64,000 bases of DNA. Source: Siphonobacter sp. SORGH_AS_0500. GTDB taxonomy: Bacteria > Bacteroidota > Bacteroidia > Cytophagales > Spirosomataceae. The notes beneath the pieces are model-generated. The model did not search any database. It was not told the DNA's origin and worked only from the letters and a program-made list of their open reading frames with translations. The position numbers were made by a program, and so were the translations under genes. Shown one piece after another: positions 27,115-36,540 of this stretch. Positions within the stretch are counted from its first letter, which is position 1. Each line of letters opens with the position of its first letter. The stretch is taken from contig NZ_NHPP01000010.1 of assembly GCF_002838835.1 (NCBI RefSeq), positions 62,001 to 126,000 of the forward strand, read 5' to 3'.

Positions 27115-27609
27115 ATGGTAGGTATTATCATGGGCAGCATTTCTGACTTAAAAGTCATGCAGGAAGCTGTCGACGTATGTAATGAATTTGGAGTAGCTTA
27201 CGAAATTGACATCGTTTCGGCTCACCGTACACCTCTGAAAATGATTGAGTACGCTCAGCAGGCCCGTCAACGGGGTGTAGAAGTGATTATTGCGGGTGCC
27301 GGCGGAGCTGCTCACTTGCCCGGCATGGTGGCTGCTGTGACGACTTTACCCGTTATCGGCGTTCCGGTGAAATCTTCCAATTCTATTGACGGTTGGGATT
27401 CAGTTCTTTCCATTTTGCAAATGCCCGGTGGCGTACCCGTCGCAACGGTGGCTTTAAATGGAGCAAAAAATGCCGGAATTCTGGCCGTTCAAATTATTGG
27501 TGTAGCAAATAAAGAAATCGCTGATAAATTACAGGCGTATAAAATTTCGTTAGAAGCCAAAGTGGCCGAAATGAGTCAGCAGGCCCGCGAAGGATTACCG
27601 CCGGTATAA
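27115..27609 (+). CDS. purE: N5-carboxyaminoimidazole ribonucleotide mutase
   Basis: 164 residues of PurE class I, which moves the carboxyl group of N5-CAIR to give CAIR. Conserved GSISDLKVM near the start, SAHRTP, AGAGGAAHLPGM and GVPVKSSNSIDGWDSVLSI. Length is normal. It acts right after PurK. Confidence 0.96.
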   Translation: MVGIIMGSISDLKVMQEAVDVCNEFGVAYEIDIVSAHRTPLKMIEYAQQARQRGVEVIIAGAGGAAHLPGMVAAVTTLPVIGVPVKSSNSIDGWDSVLSILQMPGGVPVATVALNGAKNAGILAVQIIGVANKEIADKLQAYKISLEAKVAEMSQQAREGLPPV

Positions 27610-27666
27610 AACAAAAAGGGTACTTCCGGGATTTACTAATTAATCATTCAGCCCCAATCTTAACGT

Positions 27667-28355
27667 ATGGAAGAGCGAAACCAACGACCCAAAGAAGGTT
27701 CCAGTTTACCCACAATTACGCTGGGAGTATTGGCTATTATCGTAGCGGCTTTACTTTACATTGGTTATGCTTACTTTATGGATGAGGACGCCGTAACGCT
27801 AACGCCTCAGAAAGTAGAAAAGTCGGCGGTTACCGAAAACACTGCCGATAACATGGATTCGGACGTTCCCACGCCTACGGCTGTTGAACCTGAGGCCATT
27901 GACGCTACACCTTCGGCAGCTACTACCAGTACGAGTTCAGAAGAAGCAGCTTCGGAATCCAAGCAAACGGCTAAAACTGCTGAGGTAAAAAAGAGAAAGC
28001 TTCCGAAACGAAAGTAGCCAAGACCGAAGAAACTAAATCGGTTAGCTCCAGGGGTGGAAATATTTCTTATAAAGTAACCGGTGGCCAAACCTTCTATAGC
28101 GTGGCTACTAAATACGGATTATCCGCTAGTCAGCTTAAGTCAGCAAACCCCGATGTGGACCCTGACAAATTACAGGCAGGAAAAAGTCTGAAGATTCCCG
28201 TTTATGCCACACATACGGTAGGGAAGGGAGACATTTTGCGGGTAGTTGCTGAAAAATACGGCGTTTCTGTAGATGCCCTGATGAAGGCCAATGGAAAGAC
28301 GAAAAACTACGTAGAGAAGGGTGAAAAGTTAATTATTCCGTATCCTAAAAAATAA
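27667..28355 (+). CDS. LysM-repeat membrane protein, frameshifted
   Basis: The frame as read stops at 28017 (EVKKRKLPKRK), but the protein continues in another frame (KASETKVAKTEETKSVSS) into a LysM region to 28355. Adding one A to a six-A run at about 27987 joins them into ~229 residues. One N-terminal membrane helix (TITLGVLAIIVAALLYIGYA), a Ser/Thr/Glu-rich linker, then LysM repeats: SYKVTGGQTFYSVATKYG and HTVGKGDILRVVAEKYGV. Likely binds peptidoglycan from the inner membrane. The poly-A site would also suit phase variation. Confidence 0.78.
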
Positions 28356-28377
28356 CCTAAGCTCTTCTAATTGTTCC

Positions 28378-28415
28378 AAAAAATGCGGCTTTACCCCGGT
28401 AACGCCGCATTTTTT
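28378..28415 (+). terminator. Terminator after LysM gene
   Basis: 12-base perfect arms (aaaaaatgcggc / gccgcatttttt) with a T-run, 22 bases after the restored stop. Confidence 0.88.
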
Positions 28416-28471
28416 ATTACTAAATAAGCAGATGGATTTATAAAAATTTTGAAAATAGGGGCTTTGGTGGT

Positions 28472-28502
28472 TTTGATTTTCCGAAAACTTAGCGTATGTT
28501 TG
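28472..28502 (+). promoter_or_regulatory. Orphan Bacteroidetes-type promoter
   Basis: TTTG (28472-28475), 19-base spacer, TATGTTTG (28495-28502): a full match to the -33/-7 consensus. It is followed within 70 bases by a terminator and by no gene on the plus strand. Confidence 0.6.
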
Positions 28503-28507
28503 AACAT

Positions 28508-28568
28508 CATTTATTGTTTTCATGGCTTTTACGGGAAAGACTCGGTGGAATCCGCCGGGTTTTTTTAT
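28508..28568 (+). ncRNA. Candidate small RNA of about 60 nt
   Basis: The stretch between the orphan promoter at 28472-28502 and a terminator hairpin at about 28547-28568 (actcggtgg / ccgccgggt, all bases paired with wobble, then seven T). No plausible protein is encoded on the plus strand and the downstream gene is on the other strand. A short stand-alone transcript is the simplest reading. No known RNA family recognised. The predicted 5' end is approximate. Confidence 0.4.
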
Positions 28569-28776
28569 TTATAAGGTTTTGCAAAATTTGCAAACTACTT
28601 TCATCTGCCGTCCGGATTTCTGCCTGCACTTCTCGTACCCCCTTCTACTAAGGTTAGCGTACCCTAAGCCATTTTCTTTCAGTCGCAAGCGTGGATGATT
28701 CCCCTGAAAAGCTTACCAGTCATTTCACTAGTAGCCATGGTTACCGCTGTTGGCTTTTCCACCAAGTGAACACCAT

Positions 28777-28806
28777 AAAAAACGGCAACCCTTTGCAGAG
28801 TTGCCG
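28777..28806 (-). terminator. Terminator of secreted protein gene
   Basis: Stem cggcaac / gttgccg with a 10-base loop. On the minus strand it is followed by six T. It lies 30 bases beyond the stop at 28836. Confidence 0.8.
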
Positions 28807-28835
28807 ATGCATGGCGGTAAACTTTACTAGTTAGA

Positions 28836-29255
28836 TTATTTGCGAGCGGCAGCTTCTTCTTCCGTCAGATAAATGTAACGAACAGAAGCAGCAGTCGTGA
28901 TGCGAACGGGATGAACAACCATCCGATCTGCACTAGCAACGGTTAGAGAGTAATCGCCGTCGGGCAATTGGCTCAAGTCCATTTTTTGAGCTACGTGCGT
29001 TTCGTTTTTAGAAACATACTGCTCATTGATGATATTGTTTTTATGATCACGGACGGTAATCGTTAAACGCTGCCCCGCTTGTTTATCAACGAAGCAGTAG
29101 AATTGCGTAGCATTTTTACCCTTGAACACGTTCGTGTGAAAGGTAGCTTTTTTCGCTTCTTTATCTGTACCAGGATTCTTTTCGATGTCTGAAGCCTGAG
29201 CAACAAATGAACTTAAAGCGAATACTAAAGCGAGTGACTTGATGATGTTTTTCAT
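28836..29255 (-). CDS. Secreted protein of unknown function
   Basis: 139 residues from ATG 29255 (an ATG at 29273 adds six residues before the signal). Signal peptide MKNIIKSLALVFALSSFVAQA, then a beta-rich domain (QFYCFVDKQAGQRLTITVRD, LPDGDYSLTVASADRMVVHPVRI) that looks like a small immunoglobulin-like or C-terminal-sorting-like fold, ending YLTEEEAAARK. Likely periplasmic. The promoter lies about 150 bases upstream, giving a long leader. Confidence 0.65.
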   Translation of the reverse strand: MKNIIKSLALVFALSSFVAQASDIEKNPGTDKEAKKATFHTNVFKGKNATQFYCFVDKQAGQRLTITVRDHKNNIINEQYVSKNETHVAQKMDLSQLPDGDYSLTVASADRMVVHPVRITTAASVRYIYLTEEEAAARK

Positions 29256-29408
29256 GGCTATGATATGTAACAAAAATGGTCTTCGCGGCTAGAAGATGTT
29301 TTAATAGAAAATGTTGAAAGTAAAGTTTATTAGAACAAACAGGGCGACGAAATAATATTCTGTTAACATTGGCTCGTCTCCGGACCTGCTGTCTTCTTAT
29401 AACGCTGG

Positions 29409-29441
29409 CAAAGGTAAGATTGTTAGCACGAAATGAACAAA
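29409..29441 (-). promoter_or_regulatory. Promoter of secreted protein gene
   Basis: Minus strand: TTTG (29441-29438), 21-base spacer, TACCTTTG (29416-29409). A full consensus match. It predicts a leader of about 145 bases before ATG 29255. Confidence 0.6.
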
Positions 29442-29626
29442 TATTTTTATATAAATTTTTGATTATCAGTAAGTTGAATAAGTAAAATACAATTTTTCCC
29501 CAAAGCTGAGTGTAGCTGTTTACAAATTGCCGTTATTACGAATAACATCAAAAACGAAATTATATTCTGTTTTGACTGTTGCCGGTAATGGAGCTGTTGG
29601 GAAGACATTTGCTTTATCCACATAAA

Positions 29627-29664
29627 AATAAAGTCTCTAATCTTAGTAGATTAAAGACTTTATT
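29627..29664 (-). terminator. Terminator of second SusC/SusD operon
   Basis: 17-base arms (29627-29643 and 29648-29664) differing only by one wobble pair (aataaagtctctaatct / agattaaagactttatt), directly after the SusD stop at 29685. Confidence 0.75.
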
Positions 29665-29684
29665 AGTAGGAAAATTGTATTTTA

Positions 29685-31220
29685 TTAAGGCTTGTCCCAG
29701 AAGACTCGGGTCTCTAAATCATCGGGTCCCTGACGGCTCACGGCTACATTATAGTTCTCGGCATTTACAGACTGCTCTAAGATCGGGTAGGTAAGTCGCC
29801 GGATGAAATCTCCCGTAATGGTTCTGCCCGGATATTTATTGGGTGTTAAGACGGGAAAACCGCTTCTTCGCCAGTTGGCGAAAGCTTCCGGGCCGTTCAG
29901 GAAAGAAGCGACCCAGTACTGCGTATTAATCTGCTGAAGACCCGTCGCTGCCACGTAAGGTTGAGCCGCCAGGTAGGTATCAATGGCAGACTGAGGAATG
30001 GTCGCTGAGGCATCATAACTACTCATTTGGGCCATGTGAGCCGTAACGCCCGCCTGATAAAAGTTAGCGGCACTGCCCGTAATCCAGCCCCGTTGAGCCG
30101 CTTCCGCTAGCAGTAACTGTGTTTGAGCGTGAGTAAGGTAAAAGTTAGGACCATCCACTTTTCCCAGCGTCCGCCGATTGACCTGCGAGTAATTCCATCC
30201 ACCCGAGGGCACTCTTCCCGGAAAGTTGGGAGCCGTGGCAATCGAGCCGTCGTCGTAGCCGTAGGGCATGCCAATCTGATTGGCTGCCGTGCGATCCACC
30301 GTAGTTTGTTCGGGATTTTTACTGGGTTCTCTGTAACGAGCCGCAATGACCGTCAGGCGGGGGTCATTGGTTGTTTTCAGGAAATTCACGAAAGGAGCTC
30401 CCAAATAGAAATTGGCTTTTTCGGTATTATTCCAGAGGTTCCCCAGCGGATTGGTATAAATGCTGGTGTACTGAATTTTGACGTTGTCGTCGTTGGATTG
30501 AAAAACACCACCCTGAAAAGCTTTCTGGACGATACTTTGGGCTTTGGCCGCATCTACTTTAGTATAACGCATGCCAATTCTCAGCATGAGCGAATAGGCC
30601 AGTCTCCGCCATTGGGCAATATTCCCCTGATAAAACAAATCTCCGGTTTCAATTCGCTTGCTGGCGTTCAGTCCCGCAATAGCCTGGTCGAGTTCCTTCA
30701 CCAGATCCGTGTAAATTTCCGCCTGAGGATCATACTTAGGTAACTTGTTTCCGCTAATAAAGGCTTTACCTGCATCGAAATAAGGTACATCCCCATACGT
30801 ATCTACCAGCACCTGAAATACATAAACCCTCCAGATTCGGGACATGTGGTAGAGGTTGCTGCGGGTGCTATCGTTCTGGGTCTGGTTCATCACGGCGGTA
30901 AGTAGCTTGATGGGACCATTATTGCCATTATTGGTTCCGCTGTAGAGATAAAGCCAATTCACCCGCGTGTTGTCGCGGTTATCCTGATTGAAGTTAGCTC
31001 CGGTATTCAGACCTCCAAACGGGGTATTGGTCTGTTGAACAATAGCCGATTCATAGAACATGGTCTGAGAGGCCAGAGTCGTATTGAGCTGAGCATTGGA
31101 AAACAAATACAAAGGATCAATGCTGGTAGACTGAACCGGGTTTGTGTTAATACTTTCGAAGTTTTTATCGCAACTGATCAAACCAGTAGCCAGAGCGACA
31201 AGAGCCAGTATTTTTTTCAT
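29685..31220 (-). CDS. SusD/RagB family lipoprotein (SusD-like_2 type)
   Basis: 511 residues. Lipoprotein signal MKKILALVALATGLISC (Cys17), then DKNFESINTNPVQSTSIDP and the family segments RIWRVYVFQVLVDTYGDVPYFDAG, WRRLAYSLMLRIGMRYTKVD and FLNGPEAFANWRRSGFPVL. These mark the SusD-like_2 branch that pairs with STN-containing SusC proteins. It starts 5 bases after the SusC stop, so the two are tightly coupled. The ligand is unknown. Confidence 0.92.
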   Translation of the reverse strand: MKKILALVALATGLISCDKNFESINTNPVQSTSIDPLYLFSNAQLNTTLASQTMFYESAIVQQTNTPFGGLNTGANFNQDNRDNTRVNWLYLYSGTNNGNNGPIKLLTAVMNQTQNDSTRSNLYHMSRIWRVYVFQVLVDTYGDVPYFDAGKAFISGNKLPKYDPQAEIYTDLVKELDQAIAGLNASKRIETGDLFYQGNIAQWRRLAYSLMLRIGMRYTKVDAAKAQSIVQKAFQGGVFQSNDDNVKIQYTSIYTNPLGNLWNNTEKANFYLGAPFVNFLKTTNDPRLTVIAARYREPSKNPEQTTVDRTAANQIGMPYGYDDGSIATAPNFPGRVPSGGWNYSQVNRRTLGKVDGPNFYLTHAQTQLLLAEAAQRGWITGSAANFYQAGVTAHMAQMSSYDASATIPQSAIDTYLAAQPYVAATGLQQINTQYWVASFLNGPEAFANWRRSGFPVLTPNKYPGRTITGDFIRRLTYPILEQSVNAENYNVAVSRQGPDDLETRVFWDKP

Positions 31221-31225
31221 GGAGA

Positions 31226-34200
31226 TTAGAATTTCAGGTTCAGATTCATGCCGTAACTGCGGGTAGTAGGCAGGGTGTGCGTTTCAATACCCTGAATGTT
31301 ATCCGAGGCTCCGTTAACGGCTTCTGGATCGAGGTTAGGCAGGTGCTTTTTAATCAGCAGGACGTTATTACAAAGGGCAGAAAGGCTTAGGGACTTCACA
31401 AATCCTTTATTCAGGAAGCGGGAAAGATCATAACTCACCGAGAGCGAACGCCACCGAATGAAGCTGGCATTATACACGAAGCGTTCTGCATTATTGGTAC
31501 TGCGGTAGCTGGAGTAAAAATCCTCGGCTTCTACCCGCGTGGTATTAGGGGCTCCTTCGGCGGTTACGCCTTCAAATAATACACCACCTTCCCGACCAAC
31601 TAATGATTCTTTAGAAAGTCCATGACGCAGGAAATTCAGGTTTGAATTCGAGATGATTTTATGACCGCCCTTAAAGTCAATTTGCGTGAAGATTTTAAAG
31701 CCCGCTACATTGAACGTGTTAATCCAGCCGCCCGTGTATTTGGGGATGGCACTACCAAAAGTGGTAATAGGGCCCGCCACGGGTTTACCGCCCGCGGTAA
31801 TGATTCTTCCCTGATTGTCGCGTTTGTAAGCTATGCCTCGTAGCGATGCCATCGGCATGCCGACTTCGTGCCATACTTCGCCGAAGAAATCTCCCTGACC
31901 TACTTTTAAACGAGCCTGACCGTCGGCCAGAGCCAGTACTTCACTTTGGTTATAGGTAAAGTTAAAAGTCGTTTCCCAAGTGAACTTTTCCTTTTTCACC
32001 GGAACCAGCGTGAGTAGGACTTCAATTCCCTTGTTACGCAGCTGACCCACGTTCACTTTGGATTTGTTATAACCTGAAGCCGTCGAAATATCTACGTTGA
32101 GAATTTCATCGACTGTCTTTTTATTATAGTAAGCTACATCCAGATTGATCCGATTATCGAGTGTTCGGAACTCCAGCCCCAGTTCAGCTTCTTTTACCTT
32201 GAGTGGCATCAGGTTATTATTGGGACTAACATCGGTAGCAATATAGCCCAGAGCTTGCCCCTGGATGGAGTTGGCATTCAGGTTGTAATACAAATTGTTT
32301 TGATACGGATCGGTATCTCCGCCGACTTCAGCGTAAGCCGCCCGGACTTTCATGAAATTCATCCAGCGTGGGCGTTCTTTGAAGGCATCACTGAGCACAA
32401 AACTGGCACTCACACTAGGGTATAGGTAACTATTCGATTGCGGGTTCAGGGTGGAAAACCAGTCGTTGCGGGCCGTAGCATTTAAAAACAGGAAGTTTTT
32501 ATAGGAAAGCTCCGCTACGCCGTAGAGAGAATTGACCTGCTTGCGGGTATAGGCATACTGGGGTTCTTTATTCTGACCATTCATGATGGTGTACAGATCC
32601 CTAATGTAGAAGTTAGTGGCCGAAACGTTACTGTTAGTATAAATCTGCTGGAGCGAGTTGCCTCCCAGCGTTATATCCAGTCCGAAAACGCCTAATTTAT
32701 GCGTTGATCCAATCAGAAAGTCCAGATTTCGCTCACGGAAAGTAGAGATTTCCTGATAGAAGTAACCGTTAAAGCCAGTAGCCGCGGCGGCTAGGGATCG
32801 CGTACCCGTAGGGCGGTTAAAATCATAAGGACGCGTGAAGTAATCCTGGCCAATCCGGCCCTGAGCGTAGAGCCAGTCCGTGAGTTGATAGCGAACGGAA
32901 GCATTACCAAAAATCCGATCCCGGCGTACGTGTTCAAAGCGGTCGTAAGCCACCCAGTAAGGGTTATTGCGGTTAGTAAAACGAGAGGTAGCCAGCTCAA
33001 ACCCATTCGCATCGTATCGGTTATCCTCCAGCGTTTTCATGGCTACCGATGTAGCTGTGGTATAGACCGTAGTATTGGCGTTCAGATCCTGCAAACCAAT
33101 CTGGGGCGGGTTATGATTGTATTCGTTGGAATAGTTAGCATTTAACTGCACCGAGAGTTTTGGGGTGAAGTTGTAATTAAGCCCCAGATTCAAGATCTTC
33201 TTATGGTAATCAGAGTTAGGCATGATCGAGTTGGCATCCATGTTGGAAAATGAAATGCGGAACCCGCCTTTTTCATTACCGCCCGATAAAGCCACGGAGT
33301 TATTCCAACTGGTTCCAGTCCGGTAAAAATCCCGAATGCGGTGTCGCTGGGCCAGATAGGGGCGTTGTACCCCGTCGAACTGATAGGTCGGCTTGCCATC
33401 GAATCGTTCTCCGAAGCTAAACACGCCCGAGCTTTGAGCATCTCCCACGCTTTGGGGCCGTTTGCCGTATTCCCCCTGACCGTATTCATATTGAAAATCA
33501 GTATAGTCGAGGGCCCGTTCGGCAATAAAGTTGGAGTTGACTTCTACACCAATACCCTGGCCGGTTTGACCCGTTTTAGTGGTAATCACGATGGCTCCAT
33601 CCTTGGCCCGAAAGCCGTATAGTGCCGCTGCCGTTGAACCTTTTAAAACGGTAATGCTCTGAATATCATCCTGATTAATACTTTGTAACCCATCGCCGCC
33701 GTCTGAAGCTGAGCCACTTCGGTTCGTAGTGCCATCGCTATCCCCCTGACGGCTGGAAAAATTAGAGTTGTTGATGGGAACGCCGTTGACGATGATTAAA
33801 GGAGAGTTATCGCCTTTGAATGAAGACTGCCCCCGAATTCGGATTTTAGAAGTTCCACCGGGCCCGCCTGCCGGAGCCGTTACGTTCACCCCCGCTACTT
33901 TTCCCTGCAAACTATTACCCAAATTGACAGTACGATTGGTAGTGATCTGATCGGTATTGACGGTGGAAGTAGAATAGCCCAGTTTTTTAGCCTCTTTTTT
34001 AATTCCCAAAGCCGTTACCACCACTTCAGAAAGCGAGGTCGTACCTGCTTTCAGGGTAATGTCCACTACGCTTTGGCTGGAAAGGCTTACTTCAGCGGGC
34101 AGATACCCAACGGAAGTAAACACCAGTACGCCAGTCGTGTTATCCGGCACGTTAAGTGAATACTGCCCTTCGGCGTTGGTGGTCGTACCAATGGAAGTAT

Positions 34201-34672
34201 TTTCCTTTAAACGAACGTTAGCCCCGGGAATGGGCTGGCCGTTTTCATCACTGACTTTTCCGGTAATGATAACTTTGGGAATGCGTACCTGATTGGCCTG
34301 AGGCAAGGGAATAACGGCTTCGGTAGTGGTTTTTCTCTTGAGAATAATTTGATTACCAACGACTTCATAATTCAGTCGCAGGGGTTGAAGCAGCCGTTCC
34401 AGTACCAGTGTTAATTTTTCATCAATGACCGAAATAGAAACTTTTCGGCGGGCTCCGATGAGTTGTGGACTATAGGAAAATTTGACATCCGCCAGTTTTT
34501 CCAGTTGCAAAAGCACCGAGCTAATGTCGTCCTGATCGGCTTTAAGAGTTACTTTCCGGTCAAGAATGTCCGCTCCTGGGCCAGCCAGTAAGGGCAGGTT
34601 AACTAGCAAACTCAGCATCAGGCAGCAGTAAAGCCACCATTGATTTCTCCTTGGAAGTAAGGATGAATTCAT
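31226..34672 (-). CDS. SusC/RagA TonB-linked receptor with STN signalling domain
   Basis: 1148 residues from ATG 34672 (MNSSLLPRRNQWW); a frame to 34711 is less likely. Order: signal segment, STN domain (LDRKVTLKADQDDISSVLLQ, KFSYSPQLIGARRKVSISV), CarboxypepD_reg-like domain (ITGKVSDENGQPIPGANVRL), plug (SEVVVTALGIKKEAKKLGYS, KIRIRGQSSFKGDNSPLIIV) and barrel ending GMNLNLKF. The STN domain predicts signalling to an anti-sigma factor, fitting the FecR gene upstream. The start is preceded by TTACTTCTAAAC. Confidence 0.93.
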   Translation of the reverse strand: MNSSLLPRRNQWWLYCCLMLSLLVNLPLLAGPGADILDRKVTLKADQDDISSVLLQLEKLADVKFSYSPQLIGARRKVSISVIDEKLTLVLERLLQPLRLNYEVVGNQIILKRKTTTEAVIPLPQANQVRIPKVIITGKVSDENGQPIPGANVRLKENTSIGTTTNAEGQYSLNVPDNTTGVLVFTSVGYLPAEVSLSSQSVVDITLKAGTTSLSEVVVTALGIKKEAKKLGYSTSTVNTDQITTNRTVNLGNSLQGKVAGVNVTAPAGGPGGTSKIRIRGQSSFKGDNSPLIIVNGVPINNSNFSSRQGDSDGTTNRSGSASDGGDGLQSINQDDIQSITVLKGSTAAALYGFRAKDGAIVITTKTGQTGQGIGVEVNSNFIAERALDYTDFQYEYGQGEYGKRPQSVGDAQSSGVFSFGERFDGKPTYQFDGVQRPYLAQRHRIRDFYRTGTSWNNSVALSGGNEKGGFRISFSNMDANSIMPNSDYHKKILNLGLNYNFTPKLSVQLNANYSNEYNHNPPQIGLQDLNANTTVYTTATSVAMKTLEDNRYDANGFELATSRFTNRNNPYWVAYDRFEHVRRDRIFGNASVRYQLTDWLYAQGRIGQDYFTRPYDFNRPTGTRSLAAAATGFNGYFYQEISTFRERNLDFLIGSTHKLGVFGLDITLGGNSLQQIYTNSNVSATNFYIRDLYTIMNGQNKEPQYAYTRKQVNSLYGVAELSYKNFLFLNATARNDWFSTLNPQSNSYLYPSVSASFVLSDAFKERPRWMNFMKVRAAYAEVGGDTDPYQNNLYYNLNANSIQGQALGYIATDVSPNNNLMPLKVKEAELGLEFRTLDNRINLDVAYYNKKTVDEILNVDISTASGYNKSKVNVGQLRNKGIEVLLTLVPVKKEKFTWETTFNFTYNQSEVLALADGQARLKVGQGDFFGEVWHEVGMPMASLRGIAYKRDNQGRIITAGGKPVAGPITTFGSAIPKYTGGWINTFNVAGFKIFTQIDFKGGHKIISNSNLNFLRHGLSKESLVGREGGVLFEGVTAEGAPNTTRVEAEDFYSSYRSTNNAERFVYNASFIRWRSLSVSYDLSRFLNKGFVKSLSLSALCNNVLLIKKHLPNLDPEAVNGASDNIQGIETHTLPTTRSYGMNLNLKF

Positions 34673-34755
34673 ACGTTTTGGAGGTTTAGAAGTAAAAGTC
34701 CACAGCCCCATTGATCGGACATTCGCCGTCAGATAAAAGGCATGGGGTACGCGAG

Positions 34756-34791
34756 AACGAGTAATTAGGTTTTAACGAGTAATTAGGTTTT
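34756..34791. repeat. Exact 18-base tandem duplication in SusC leader
   Basis: Two adjoining copies of aacgagtaattaggtttt (34756-34773, 34774-34791), flanked on both sides by gagaac. It lies between FecR and SusC; possibly a protein site or slippage product. Confidence 0.7.
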
Positions 34792-34864
34792 GTTGAGAAC
34801 CTTTATGGCAACCTGGCGAAGGCAGCGTAGGGCAATAATTTTCAGGAATGGAAAGGAGAAGAAA

Positions 34865-34899
34865 CCTAAACCCCCTTTCCACGAGGGAAAGGGGTTAGG
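34865..34899 (-). promoter_or_regulatory. Strong hairpin in leader of second SusC
   Basis: Arms cctaaaccccctttcc (34865-34880) and ggaaaggggttagg (34886-34899), about 193 bases before the SusC start at 34672 and 77 bases after the restored FecR stop. Confidence 0.5.
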
Positions 34900-34975
34900 A
34901 CTGTTCATAGGTGCTTACGGAGTAAGCGGTTTAGAGGTTAAGCTACTGTACTGGTATTGAATAATAAGGCTTTAG

Positions 34976-36066
34976 TTAGAGGGAACAACCTTCGCCGGAG
35001 ATGACAAACTGAGCGTCTACGACCTGATAGCGGGCTTCAATGCTTTTGGTAATAATCTCCATTTTCTGATACAAAGGTTCATCACTTAAGTCGGCATTCA
35101 ACTGGCAATGGCGGAAGGTATCTTCATCATAGATAATGTGTACACCGTACGCTTTTTCGATGGCCGAGATACGTCTTTCACACTGGCATTTCGGAAGACG
35201 AAAGCGGAACTAGCGGATTTCGCCAAAACGGAGGGCTGAGTAACTAGTGATTTAACCATGCGAACCTGCTCGCGAGAGTAAACAATCTGTTGATTAGGCG
35301 TTAAGACCAGCCCTTCCAACTCGGTAGATTCGGCTTTCTCTTTGGCCTGCTGATCTGACTGAGCGTAAACAGAAACCCTTCCGGTCTGTACCATTACGGT
35401 AACTTTCTGATCTTTAGGAAAAGCACTGACTTTAAAACTGGTACCTAATACCTTGGTGACAATTTCATTAGCATAGACAAAAAAGGGCTGTTTAGGATTT
35501 TTAGCTACTTCGAAAAAAGCTTCGCCGGATAAAAAGACTTCCCGTTTGGAAGACTTGAATTGCTGAGGGTAACTCAGCCGACTGCCCGGATGTAAAAGCA
35601 CAGAGCTGCCATCCTGGAGGGCAATAGTTTGGACGTGATCCGTAGTATTTACCCATTCCTTTAAAGCCTGATCTGCATGGGCTACGTTGTGCTGATAGCT
35701 CTGATCCTGACGGGCATACCAATACCCGGCCCAACTAATCAAAAAAGCGAGGCAGGCAGCCGATGCCCATACCCAACGCTGACGATAGAAAGGTTTTACG
35801 CCAGTTACCGGATGAGTGATTCGGTGATTGATTTCCTGCCAGCTATGTTCAATTTCTTCGGAGGGCGTTACCGGATTTTGCTCCCTGACCACTGTTGCTA
35901 GTTGCAGAACCATCTCTGCCGCCTGACGAATGGTTTCGGTCTGCTCGGGGTATTTCGTCAGGTAATCGTACCAGAACTGGCGAGTCAGTTCGTCGGGTTT
36001 TTGAACCCATTTGCGGAAGTACGAGTCTTTCACAAAATCCTCCCGACTAAAGTTCTGATAGTTCAT
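34976..36066 (-). CDS. FecR-family anti-sigma factor, frameshifted
   Basis: Inner membrane anti-sigma protein: N-terminal FecR/PupR region (REDFVKDSYFRKWVQKPDELTRQFW), one membrane helix (WVWASAACLAFLISWAGYWYA) and the FecR periplasmic domain (ALQDGSSVLLHPGSRLSYPQQF, FFVYANEIVTKVLGTSFKVSAF). The frame as read ends at 35098 in a nonsense tail. One missing T near 35174 restores VFSAIEKAYGVHIIYDED and continues to a stop at 34976 (GEGCSL), aligning with the intact paralogue at 62024-63100 (ending GKGCTKP). No sigma gene is adjacent. Confidence 0.85.
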
Positions 36067-36486
36067 CTGTTGAGCAATTTGACATCAAGAGGCAGCAAGG
36101 GTGGGTTTTAACTCAGTAAATAGGAAAAAAAATATAAAAAATTTACTTATTAGACTTTTTGTAAATTTAAAATACTGATTTACAATGATTTAATAAAAGT
36201 GCTATTTTGAATTAAAAGCTGTTTAAAATTTATAATCAAAGAACTTAATACGAATCGGGCCTCTTTCAATTTTGACCAATTAGGTTTCCTCCCTTGGCTC
36301 TGGCCTATGTTAGCAGGTCTGTTTAGGTTGGGGAAAGTTGTTTTGTAACTAGTTATGGGTTCGCAGTCTACCGGCCAGAGGCCTAGAGCTAGGTAGTCAC
36401 TCAGCTAGAGCCGAGCGACGGCAGGGAGGAAGTTTGCTATTAACAACAGTGTCCCCGGATGAAATTCGGGAACTTATAATCAAGAA
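36067..36486. other. Gene-free region upstream of FecR
   Basis: The first 180 bases are strongly AT-rich. The second part holds a small inverted repeat around ctagagc/gctagagcc (about 36385-36410) and the 13-base word agagccgagcgac also seen near 20726. No gene or confident promoter found. Confidence 0.4.
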
Positions 36487-36510
36487 AAAGGCCGCTCAAT
36501 TGAGCGGCCT
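36484..36510 (-). terminator. Terminator of lhgO
   Basis: A perfect 22-base palindrome (arms aggccgctcaa / ttgagcggcct, 36489-36510) followed on the minus strand by a T-run, 30 bases after the lhgO stop. Confidence 0.88.
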
Positions 36511-36540
36511 GGGGCAATAAACAAGGATAATCCTAATTTA

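Noticed and set aside
28540..28568. Partial resemblance to the end of a cobalamin riboswitch (gggaa, ggtg, aatcc words)
   Set aside because: The rest of the riboswitch core is missing and no B12-related gene follows; the words are explained by the terminator stem.
36408..36420. 13-base word agagccgagcgac shared with 20726-20738
   Set aside because: Too short and with no shared structure around it to call a repeat family.
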